NCBI GenBank assembly: GCA_038093515.1
Contig: JBBPSI010000372.1
Location: 1-18,212, forward strand
Direction: 5' to 3'
DNA length: 18,212 bases
Origin: Butyriboletus loyo
Lineage: Eukaryota > Basidiomycota > Agaricomycetes > Boletales > Boletaceae
Both the position numbers and the translations under genes were made by a program. Below, piece after piece: positions 1 to 7,137 of this stretch. Each line of letters starts with the position of its first letter. The stretch's first letter is position 1. The notes under the pieces are model-generated. The model was not told the DNA's origin. It saw only the letters and a program-made list of their open reading frames with translations, and made no database searches.

Positions 1-313
1 AGCTTCCATTGTAGTCTTCTGGTGAGCCTATCTTGAGCTCTGTCGGTTTGTATGTCGACATTCTAGGGTTTCTAAAGCTGATGGGTGAAGGACTGGGTAT
101 GGGAGAAGGCGGTTCGGAAGGAGAAGAGGGGGATTGTGGAATAAAGAGGTCGGAGAAGGATTTAGAAATTTCTTGTGTGGTCCCTTCATTTGATTCTTCA
201 TCTGTAAGGTGGACGTCTGTTTCTATCTCCGATTCGGCTGATTCAGGGGGTTCTGGTTCAGGGTCCGAGGTGATAATGGGAGGTGGGGTTCTAGGGTGGA
301 GGTGAGTGGGTTT
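1..313 (-). pseudogene. gag: Gag-like N-terminal fragment of the gypsy element
   Basis: The frame is open from just after a stop at 316-314 down to the window edge. It begins with a Pro/Ser/Glu-rich acidic stretch of about 80 residues, then a Met at 61-59 and the string TELKIGSPEDYNGS. A short basic lead into a K.G.PE.Y.GS motif is how many fungal Ty3/gypsy Gag proteins enter the capsid-like domain. Upstream, another minus frame (474-223) is also Pro/Ser-rich and starts inside the LTR, so there may be a one-base frameshift near 300-315, or the Met at 61 may be the start. Gag would form the particle shell around the element RNA. Only the N-terminus is visible, so the call depends on one motif. 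Confidence 0.5.
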
Positions 314-402
314 TCAGGATGAGGAAGGACCGGTGAAGGGTTTCTTTGGGTAGGGTTGAATGGTGTGGGTAGGACCACAATGATGGTGGTTGTTCTTTGA
401 GA

Positions 403-414
403 TAAGCTAGATCT
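403..414 (-). promoter_or_regulatory. putative primer-binding site of self-priming type
   Basis: Minus strand AGATCTAGCTTA, starting 2 nt after the LTR end at 417. I could not match it to a common tRNA 3' end, whereas it pairs perfectly over 12 nt with the predicted first 12 nt of the element RNA. In Tf1/sushi elements the first ~11 nt of the RNA anneal to such a site and are cleaved off to prime reverse transcription. Location and partner both fit that scheme. Confidence 0.55.
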
Positions 415-594
415 TTTGTTACGCTTGGACTGGGTAAGTATGAGTATAGACTTGGATGTAGTTCTGGGACTCAAGAGTTCTTCTAGACATTAAGTCTAAC
501 CTTCAAGATGAAGGATTTATCTGGTGTTCTGATTGAAGGAAAATGACTCACTACTAGAGATGAGAGGACAAGGATATTGATTGTGATTCCAAGT

Positions 595-606
595 AGATCT
601 AGCTTA
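595..606 (-). promoter_or_regulatory. predicted transcript 5' end (R start), self-primer sequence
   Basis: Minus strand TAAGCTAGATCT. It is the exact 12-nt complement of the segment just inside the LTR (403-414) and sits where the RNA should start. It also forms one side of an imperfect hairpin: TCTAGCT at 598-604 pairs with AGCTAGA at 618-624 on the plus strand. Confidence 0.55.
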
Positions 607-632
607 GAGTACAACGTAGCTAGACCTCATCA

Positions 633-639
633 TATTATA
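633..639 (-). promoter_or_regulatory. TATA-like box of the gypsy LTR
   Basis: TATAATA on the minus strand lies about 7 nt past the conserved core that also precedes TATAAAAG in the solo LTR at 9402. The predicted transcript start at 606 is 33 nt downstream, a normal TATA-to-start spacing. The position is inferred from spacing and conservation, not from transcript data. Confidence 0.5.
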
Positions 640-910
640 GTACAGGAGAATGTGCACAGACCAAGGATAGAAAAGGGAAGATGGCTATCATACAATATAG
701 AGGAGAATTGCCATTGGGCGAAGAGAAGTTGTATGATAGAAGGTCATGGAATATTCCATGGGACTACCTTAAAGAGAAGTGATAGATCGAGAGTTGGATC
801 TTGCTATCTATGAAGAAGAAGAAGGATATTCCAAGTTGAGTTGGCTAAGGGATAAGCTATTGTGAGATATGCTTAAGTATAGAAGAAATGAATGAATTGT
901 AACAACATGA

Positions 911-2330
911 ATAGAGAACTACTGCCCCATAATGCTCCTAAACATGAACTACAAACTTATGATCAAAATCCTGGCATCCCAACTGGCGTCCCATGTGAAC
1001 AACCTTCTACACCTGGACCAAACTGGATTTGTCCTGAAACAATCTATCTTTGACCACATCTGACTCACCAAAACAATGTGCAGCTATGGTGATTACATGG
1101 AAGAGAACAGGGCAATCATCACTCTCAACCAAGAGAAAGCCTATGATAAAATTCACCACAACTACCTCATTATCACACTACAAACATTCCAACTACCAGC
1201 ATTGTTCATAAACACAGTCCAATCCCTATACTCCAACACATACACACAAGTAGCAATAAACAGTGTCCTCAGGAGTCCTACCAAGTAATCAGAGGGGTAT
1301 GACAAGGTGACCCCTTATCCTGCCTGCTTTTTAACCTGGTAATTGAACCTCTTGCAGCTTCAGTACAGAACTCAACAGACCTAGCTGGCTTCTCCATCCC
1401 CAGCACCCCATCAGAAATCCTGATTAATTTATATGCCAATGACACAACAATATTCCTATCAGAATCAGACAAATATGACACCCTGGAGCTCCTCCTCCTA
1501 TAGTGGTGCTGCACATTGGGCGCAAAATTCAACATCAAGAAAACAGAAGTAATCCCCATAGGATCCATACAATACTGAAACCACATTATAACCTCACAAA
1601 AACTACACCTGGATGACCAACTGCTAGTAGAAGAAATCAAAATTGTACACAATGACCATGCTGTCCAGTGTCTAGGCACATGGATAGGCAACCAACTAGA
1701 CAATGCACAACCATGGACACCTATCATCAACAAAATAAGCAATGCTCTCAACCATTGGGGCCAATCAAACCCTACACTTGATGCCAAATGACTCATTGTC
1801 CAGATGACAATTGGAAGCATGACCCAGTTCCTAACAAAAGCCCAAGGCATGCCAAAATCCATACTATCCACACTAATGAAACTGACAAGGAACTTTATAT
1901 GGAACAAAAACAAATCCTCACCAATCAGCCTCAAAAGACTACAATGCCCCAGAATGGAAGGAGAATTTGACCTCCTAGACCTCAATGCCTGAAACCTAGC
2001 CATTGATGTCTCCTGGTTCAGGGCATATCTGGACATGTCTCATGAATGACCAACATGGACATTTGCCACCAACACAATTATAAACTGCATCAAACCTACT
2101 GGCATACAGCACTCCCTGGACATCAACATCTTCCTCACCACAATACGCCTCACTACCCATGCATGAAGCCAAATGGGAAAGAGAATCCCAAATTGTATAA
2201 CAGTGCTCTTCACAACAGCAAAAAAGACCAATCTATGACTCCACCCAATCAAACTTTCACAGAAAGTAAAAAAGCAAATGCCTGCATGGTACCATGTTGG
2301 CATACCACTGAAACTCTATGCAAGTAAAAA
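911..2330 (+). pseudogene. LINE reverse transcriptase domain and connector (broken)
   Basis: Readable in pieces through stops and frameshifts. ENYCPIMLLNMNYK starts at 914, LDQTGFVLKQSIFDHI follows near 1015, and NQEKAYDKIHHNYL near 1130 corresponds to the first catalytic block. QGDPLSCLLFNL begins at 1303 directly after a TGA (1300-1302) where Arg is usual. The active-site box reads YAND (1432-1443) instead of the usual F/YADD, so one metal-binding Asp is lost. KTEVIPIGS follows near 1540, then FIWNKNKSS and the thumb/connector region to about 2330, with further TGA codons at 1790, 1990 and 2047. The family enzyme makes cDNA at a nicked target site; this copy cannot. Confidence 0.85.
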
Positions 2331-2399
2331 AGCAGAATGCTTAAGAAACAAACACAAAACACATACAATCTGCAATATACTGAGAGTAGCTGACTAACT

Positions 2400-3480
2400 T
2401 AACTGCCACAACTCAGATCACAACCCATGTCCAGACTGCCCTTGCAGGTGCTGCTGCTGCAACTTCAGCAGGGGATGTAAAAACCCCCACAGCTGCACAG
2501 CCATCACATATGGAATTGTGGGCAGCTTACCACCCAAATTTGACCCATACATGAAGCTCAACAAGGATGACCTGACACTAATCCACCAAAGAAAAGAGGG
2601 GAACACAAGAGCTACAAATAACACAGGTAATGCAATCCTATTTGACCCATCAGTTACAACTAAACACCACCTGAGCGAGTGCTTCAGAATCTTTTCAGAT
2701 GCCATGCAAAACACAGAGGAGCCTGCATACCATCTACAACACCACTGCCCTGGAGGACTCCCAACCCCCCCAATAACAGTCTATACTGATGGATCCTGCA
2801 CTAACAACGGGAAAAAAGATGCCACCTGCAGAGGTGGAGTCTGGTTCAGTGACCATCACACCCAAATCATGTGATCAGAACCTCTGGACCCCACCAGTCA
2901 AACCAAACTGGCAAACTAATAGTGGTTCTTGTTGTCCTTCAACTAGTGAACCCCCTAACCCCATTGATATGTGTAATAGACTCATGCTATGTCCTAGACA
3001 GACTAACCAAATACCTGAAAAACTGGGAAGACCAAGGCTGGATCACCCATGAAAACAAAGCATAGCCCCAAGTGATGGCCTACCACCTCTGCCACCGGGC
3101 AGCCTCCACACACTTCAGATGGATAAAAGGCCACTCTGGAAACAAAGGAAATGAAGAGGCAGACTGCCTGGCATCTGAAGGCACAAGAAAACCCAACCCA
3201 GACAACATCGATGCTATAATACCCACAAACTTTGCCCTCTCTGGGGCCAAACTATGCACAGTCACCCAAGCAACTGCTTACTGGAGTATCACCTTCTTAC
3301 AAAGCAAACCACTGCCCTCACCCATTACTCACAACCTCAAATTAACCCAACTTGCAATCCAAGAACACACCTCCCACCTTGAAACAGACACCACAATATG
3401 GAAAAATATCCATCACCCAGATATACAATGGCCCACACAAACCTTCCTGTATAGGGCGATGAACAACTCACTTTGAATCG
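2400..3480 (+). pseudogene. LINE linker and RNase H domain (broken)
   Basis: A Cys-rich stretch near 2425-2465 is followed by a linker frame 2518-2874. The RNase H domain starts with ITVYTDGSC, its first Asp codon at 2788-2790. After several stops and a frameshift it continues as ICVIDSCYVLDRL near 2965 (second Asp) and KYLKNWEDQGWI. The end is RWIKGHSGNKGNEEADCLA, Asp codon at 3162-3164, an excellent match to the final catalytic block. The frame then stays open to a TGA at 3474-3476. RNase H degrades the RNA strand of the cDNA hybrid. Key residues are mostly kept but the reading frame is not. Confidence 0.85.
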
Positions 3481-4270
3481 GGAATTTTTGGTCCCACATC
3501 CCTAACCTCCAAGCCCATGCAAGTTGCACCCACTGTGATGCCCCAAACAAATCCCTCGACCATATACTACTCCATTTCCATAACCTCAAATCCACCACTG
3601 TCTGGAACCTGGTCCAATGGATCTGGCCCCCATGCCTCAGAGAGTGGAAGATCCCTTCTATCAGTCTCCTCCTTGGGTGTGGATTAATTGCCATTATATA
3701 ACCACAAACCACCCATTCTCATGTGCTCAATGCCCAGGCAAGACTACAATGGATTTTACTATCTGAATCAGCACACTTAATTTGGTTGCTCCAATGTGAG
3801 CATGTTGTAGAAAGGGTGCATGTGAGGGTGTACTGAAGATACTCACTAATTGGTTGTTAGAGGCTTGCTGGTGTGCATGTCACAGTGTAAGAACAAGATT
3901 GATTAGAACTCAGATAAGCTGAGTTCGAAGTACATATATGGTCTGACTACACATGTTATGTAATCAGTATATTATATAATTCTAATATACATTCAATACA
4001 CATCATCCAGAACCTAACCCTAAACACCCAGACCATCAAAACCTGCTGGCTTAATCACATAAACACACACCTACACATAGACCGACAACAAGCAAAGTCC
4101 TGACACAAACCCAAACTAAAACAACAAGTACATGATATCTGGCTACCCCTCATATTGAACAGATCTAACCTTCCCCAAGACTGGGTCACAAATGTTGAGG
4201 TTTTAGTGGGTATTACACTGCCCAGACCCTCTGCTGACACTGAGGCCACATGACAGCTCATGGAGTCCCA
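3477..4270 (+). pseudogene. LINE C-terminal region, interrupted
   Basis: After the TGA at 3474 the frame continues as GNFWSHIPN, CTHCDAPNKSLDHILLHF (a Cys/His arrangement resembling the zinc-knuckle-like C-terminal motif of fungal LINEs) and LSESAHLIWLLQCEH up to about 3802. Readable LINE protein resumes after 4000 with CWLNHINTHLHIDRQQAKS, LPQDWVTNVEVLVGITL and ends near MESHTPYY. The 198 bp between have no LINE character. The continuity on both sides identifies the insertion. No function can remain. Confidence 0.7.
3803..4000. repeat. LTR-like insertion in the LINE (198 bp)
   Basis: This segment separates two parts of one LINE protein. It starts TGTTGTAG and ends TTCAATACA, so it has TG...CA ends, and its second half is AT-rich with TATATTATATAA. 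The size and ends suit a small copia-type solo LTR. The flanking five bases (GAGCA and CATCA) agree at only 3 of 5 positions, so no clean target duplication is seen. It could instead be a MITE-like or other insert. Confidence 0.4.
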
Positions 4271-4294
4271 CACCCCCTACTATTGTAGGGGGTG
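4271..4294. repeat. perfect 10-bp stem, 4-nt loop hairpin at the LINE 3' end
   Basis: CACCCCCTAC at 4271-4280 and GTAGGGGGTG at 4285-4294 are exact inverted copies around TATT. It lies a few codons after the last readable LINE protein. A smaller exact hairpin (GGTTAC/GTAACC) follows at about 4319-4334. It could be a 3' RNA structure recognised by the LINE enzyme; that role is inference. Confidence 0.6.
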
Positions 4295-4428
4295 CATAAA
4301 AGCATTTTTCCTCAGACCGGTTACTAGTGTAACCACCTTAGCATTTGTGTAGGACTAGTCTAGGCAGTTGCTACATAATGATATCCACACTTATCTAAAA
4401 CAAAATAAACCACAAATTGTCAGACAGT
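4295..4428. other. short unassigned stretch before the solo LTR
   Basis: No coding signal. Because the solo LTR duplicated ACAGT, this stretch originally ran straight on into 4943. It may therefore belong either to LINE 3' sequence or to the far end of the copia LTR; the boundary cannot be placed. Confidence 0.4.
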
Positions 4429-4937
4429 TGTAACGATAGCAATGCATGGTCGAATGCCAGTACGAATACAACGCCACAAGCGGTCCACTACAGTTGCAGC
4501 TCTACACAAAGAACTGGCAAGTATGAACTAGGAGTCTTAGCTTAATCCTCAACTGTTGCCAGCGAATAGACAAGTGGTTAAAACTAGGGAATCCTAGTCT
4601 AACCACGAGCCTTTATATATTGTACAGAAGTGCGCACAGACCATGCTGTGCGTGAGATGAACTACTATACATGGATAGACTAAAGAAGAGAAGCGCAATG
4701 GTGATTAACCACACAAGGCACGGGGATCATAAAGAAGAGAAGTAAAATGGAGATTAAATACATGTGTTGTGACGTCATAGAGTCTAGGCCTGGTCTAGGC
4801 CATGACATCATATGCTTAGTCAGCAAGAGATCACATGTAAGTTCCCACGATCATGTGTGCTATGTCACGTGACCTTTGAAAGTGAAAACAACTAAGTCCG
4901 AAGTGAAAATGTTCGAATAAATGTTATGATTATAACA
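4429..4937 (-). repeat. solo LTR A, gypsy type (509 bp) with perfect 5-bp target duplication
   Basis: Ends TGTAACGATAG...GATTATAACA on the plus strand, flanked by ACAGT at 4424-4428 and ACAGT at 4938-4942. It is an inverted relative of the solo LTR at 9083-9579 across its whole length. Shared blocks include GTGCGCACAGACCA (4630), TGACGTCA (4770-4777) and GTCACGTGAC (4864-4873). The minus orientation is inferred from a conserved TATAAAG box (RC of 4611-4617) downstream of those sites. No internal element sequence remains, as after LTR-LTR recombination. Confidence 0.88.
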
Positions 4938-4942
4938 ACAGT

Positions 4943-5452
4943 GGAGATAAGGTCATGTTTATTACATAATACCTGCTTTACCACATTTGTCCAAACTACA
5001 TCTTCAATTTTGTTTTGACACTTGCTGAGCAGAAAAAGCTCATCATCACTTTTAGTTCTCAAATGTTTGATAGAGCATGTCACAGGGAAGCAACTCAATA
5101 GTATAAGAACTAGGACATGGGGTAAGCTCTCAATGCAATGGGGTAGAAGCATTGTGATAATGGTATGTACCTCGAACACATGGTTAGCTACAGATAAGTG
5201 TAGGTAAGCATGAGAATAGATAAAATGAAAAGACAACAGATAAACCTCTCAATGTAATAGAGTAGAAGCATTGAGAGATGTGATAGAGGGAATGGATGTA
5301 TATATATATGATTACTTGAATGTCAATGAGAAAAGTCCGAAAATATGAAAATGAATATATTTGTATGTCCATTGTGTTCCAACACTCCTCCTCAATGGCA
5401 CAAGAGAAAGAAAGAAAAGGGAAAAAAAAGAAAGAAACTTTCTTGCTTAACA
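4943..5452 (-). repeat. copia 3' LTR remnant
   Basis: Two start points are possible on the minus strand: TGTTAAGC at 5452 directly after AAGGAGGAG, or TGTTGGAAC at 5384 directly after GAGGAGGAG. The second looks more like common copia LTR starts, and the first overlaps the pol stop codon. The stretch is AT-rich with a TATATATATA run near 5300 and an internal partial duplication (5127-5157 and 5246-5276). The far end was displaced by solo LTR A. Confidence 0.55.
5127..5276. repeat. partial direct duplication within the copia LTR
   Basis: A segment of about 31 bp beginning CTCTCAATG and containing GTAGAAGCATTG occurs at 5127 and again at 5246, 119 bp apart, with a few mismatches. It is probably an old tandem duplication. 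Confidence 0.6.
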
Positions 5453-6440
5453 CTCCTCCTTGCGGTGAGAATTGGTCAAACCCATCAGGGCACAGAGCTT
5501 AACAAAAGTAGGCCTGGGAAGCACCTTAGTGAAGGTGTCAGTGATATTGTCATGGGATCAAACATAGTGTAGCTTGACACAAGAGAGACAGACATTATGT
5601 TATATATGATGGTAGTGAGTATCAATGTGTTTGGCCCATGCATGAAAGGTAGGATCCTCCATCAGAACAATTGCACCACAATTATCACAGAGTAGTGGTG
5701 TCGCAGTGGATTGAACATGGCTGATAGATGAGAGTAAAGCATGCAGCCATAGAAGTTCCTGGGAAGCTTCACTTGCTACAATGTACTCAGCTTCGCAAGT
5801 CAAGAGTGCAACAACTCATTGTTGCCTAGCTGCCCAAGTGATCAGACCACTGCCAAGGGAGAAACAGTATCTGCTGACAGAATGATGGGTGTCCATGCAC
5901 ATAGTGTAGTCAGAATCCAGGTACCTGAGAAGTTGAGTAGGATGATCACCACCCAGTGTCAAAGACATGGTATGAGTTCCCTTGAGATAGTGGATGATGT
6001 GCTTTGCAGCTTCTCAGTGGACATGACAGTAGCAATCCAGGTAATGGCACAGTTGCTGAACAGCATAAGCAATATCAGGCCAGGTGCCAATTGTGAGATA
6101 CATCAGAGAGCCAACAAGAGAGCAATAAGGTGTTCAAGCAAAAAACTTGGGGTCAGAGGGGGAGTCATCACTGGGGACATGAGAGAGACCTAAACCAGCG
6201 TCCATGGGTGTGTTGACTGGGAAGGCATCTGTCAAGCCAAATTGAGAAATGACATGGTTGATCAGAGCAGTTTGTGACAGTGAAACAGTGCGTGCTTGTT
6301 GATCACATGATAATGCTATACCAACATAGAAATGAGCATCACCAATGAGGAAGAAATCATCGACATGAATCACAACAATAACCATCTGGCCATTCTGCTT
6401 GAAAAAATAGACACAGTATTTGCATTCAAGATGAGTGAAT
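5447..6440 (-). pseudogene. pol: copia pol: end of RT and RNase H (broken)
   Basis: Reading down the minus strand, THLECKYCVYFFKQNGQ and VIVVIHVDDFFLIGD give the RT YVDD-type box as IHVDD. The next residues are AHFYVGIALSCDQQ, so about 40-50 residues usual between them are missing. Then come QFGLTDAFPVNTPMD, WPDIAYAVQQLCHYLDC, EAAKHIIHYLKGT and YCFSLGSGLITWAARQQ. The RNase H block TCEAEYIVASEASQELLWL follows, then LLCDNCGAIVLMEDPTFH, AKHIDTHYHH, and in another frame DNITDTFTKVLPRP ending LMGLTNSHRKEEC-stop. Several stops and at least two frameshifts make it dead. The matches to copia RT/RNase H are strong. Confidence 0.9.
5453..5461 (-). promoter_or_regulatory. polypurine tract of the copia element
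   Basis: AAGGAGGAG on the minus strand, directly before TGTTAAG. It overlaps the last pol codons (K-E-E-C-stop). A near-copy, GAGGAGGAG, lies at 5385-5393 before TGTTGGAAC, so the primer for plus-strand synthesis may have been either. Confidence 0.5.
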
Positions 6441-6588
6441 TTTCAGAATTGGAGAAGTCCGAGCAGGCACACTGAGGGCAATGAAGGATGCAAGGATGAA
6501 CTGATCAGTGAGTCTTTCCACTGATCAGTTCACCCTTGCATCCTTCATTGCCCTCAGTGCACCTGCTCAGACTTCTCCAATTCTGAAA
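6441..6588. repeat. foldback: 70-bp inverted repeat with 8-nt loop
   Basis: The arms 6441-6510 and 6519-6588 are inverted copies differing at about 4 of 70 positions, around the loop AGTCTTTC. Each arm contains CTGATCAG and GGCAATGAAGGATGCAAG. No convincing direct repeat flanks it. The left edge coincides with the last readable copia RT sequence, and the right edge with unassigned DNA. A transcript would fold into a long near-perfect hairpin. It may be a MITE-like foldback element, a small-RNA hairpin locus, or a scar of palindromic breakage. Confidence 0.9.
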
Positions 6589-7137
6589 GGTTATGAGCCC
6601 TGCTAGAGGCTTTTAATCTAAAACATCTGTCACATGCAATAATGTTTCCAGCCCTGCAGAATGAGAGTGCTATTGCTCTTGGTTTACTATGGGTACTCGC
6701 ATTTTTGAGTCTCATTCTAGCTTCCATCTGCAATGTATCAAACATTATGTTCTTTAGTATGCTTTGGTTGTTAGCTGATTCATTCATCATGCTTTTGTGC
6801 TTTGTTTCTAAGGATCAGGATTTTACACTCCAATGGCATTCACAAACTCACCATCATGCCTTGCAAATTAGATTGACTTCTCACCTGAGTCCTTCTAACT
6901 TACAAGAGGTTAGTGAATATTCTAGGCCATCTCAAAGAGTTGAGCACCATTGTCATCACTCCTCTTCCTACTTTCCTGCACCAACCAATGTCTGTTCTTG
7001 TACTCCTTCTCCACCACCTCCTTACATTTGTTGTCACCCACACACTCCAAATAACTCTGTTGAAATCAATCATCTTGATCTCAATAATATCTTTGGACTA
7101 GCATGTTGACACTCTCATCCTCCACACTGACAAAACA
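6589..7137. other. unassigned stretch, no supported gene
   Basis: A 155-residue plus frame from 6642 has a hydrophobic first part that mirrors a charged minus-strand frame (6790-6554), so either may be a shadow; neither resembles a known family. From about 6990 a Pro-rich and Asn-rich plus reading (ICCHPHTPNNSVEINHLD) may be the degraded start of the pseudogene that follows. No promoter or repeat was identified. Confidence 0.35.

Larger units (their letters stand above)
1..904 (-). mobile_element. Ty3/gypsy retrotransposon, 5' end (partial, continues off left edge)
   Basis: Minus-strand order is 5' LTR (904 to 417), a short primer-binding region, then the start of a Gag-like frame running off position 1. 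The LTR has TGTTAC...TAACA ends like the three solo LTRs elsewhere in the window. It abuts LINE sequence at 905, which starts in the middle of the RT domain, so the element inserted into the LINE and the rest of both lies outside. The five bases after the LTR (905-909, ACATG) would be one copy of the target duplication; the partner is out of view. The Ty3/gypsy assignment rests on the Gag-like start and the self-priming layout; pol is not visible. Confidence 0.75.
417..904 (-). repeat. 5' LTR of the gypsy element (488 bp)
   Basis: On the minus strand it starts TGTTACAATTC (904) and ends GCGTAACA (417), the same kind of ends as the solo LTRs (TGTTATAATC...CGTAACA). A 20-bp core at 646-665 matches 9376-9395 of the plus-strand solo LTR at 19 of 20 positions in inverted orientation. 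In both copies that core lies just upstream of a TATA-like box. The length agrees with the 497- and 509-bp solo LTRs. The inner boundary at 417 was chosen from the CGTAACA end and the adjacent primer-like sequence. Confidence 0.75.
905..4300 (+). mobile_element. LINE (non-LTR retrotransposon), 5'-truncated and decayed
   Basis: A plus-strand remnant with RT, a long linker, RNase H and a C-terminal region in the order typical of fungal LINEs that carry RNase H. It starts abruptly at 905 in the RT segment corresponding to ENYRPI.LLN, where the gypsy LTR cuts it. It is split again at 3803-4000. Readable protein ends near 4265 and a hairpin follows at 4271-4294; I see no poly(A) tail, so the 3' end near 4300 is approximate. 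The sequence is C-rich on this strand but has very few CpG, and many of its stops are TGA. Confidence 0.85.
4943..6440 (-). mobile_element. Ty1/copia retrotransposon, 3' part
   Basis: Minus-strand order is RT remnant (from 6440), RNase H, pol stop (5449-5447), purine tract and 3' LTR. The 5' half (gag, protease, integrase, most of RT) is absent: the copia sequence stops where the foldback at 6441 begins. The LTR probably continued left past the solo LTR insertion, so its outer end is not fixed. Confidence 0.8.

Noticed and set aside
577..813. 78-residue plus-strand frame
   Set aside because: Lies entirely within the gypsy LTR, antisense to its promoter and R region.
1278..2036. 252-residue open frame on the minus strand
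   Set aside because: It is antisense to a clear LINE RT; CpG-poor, C-rich sense sequence lacks minus-strand stops by composition.
6554..6790. Minus-strand frame with a CDRCFRLKA string, possible zinc-cluster start
   Set aside because: Only two Cys, not the six of a Zn2Cys6 cluster, and it runs into the foldback arm.
6642..7109. 155-residue frame with a hydrophobic, membrane-like start
   Set aside because: The hydrophobic part is the complement of a charged minus-strand frame, there is no homology signal, and it lies in decayed DNA.
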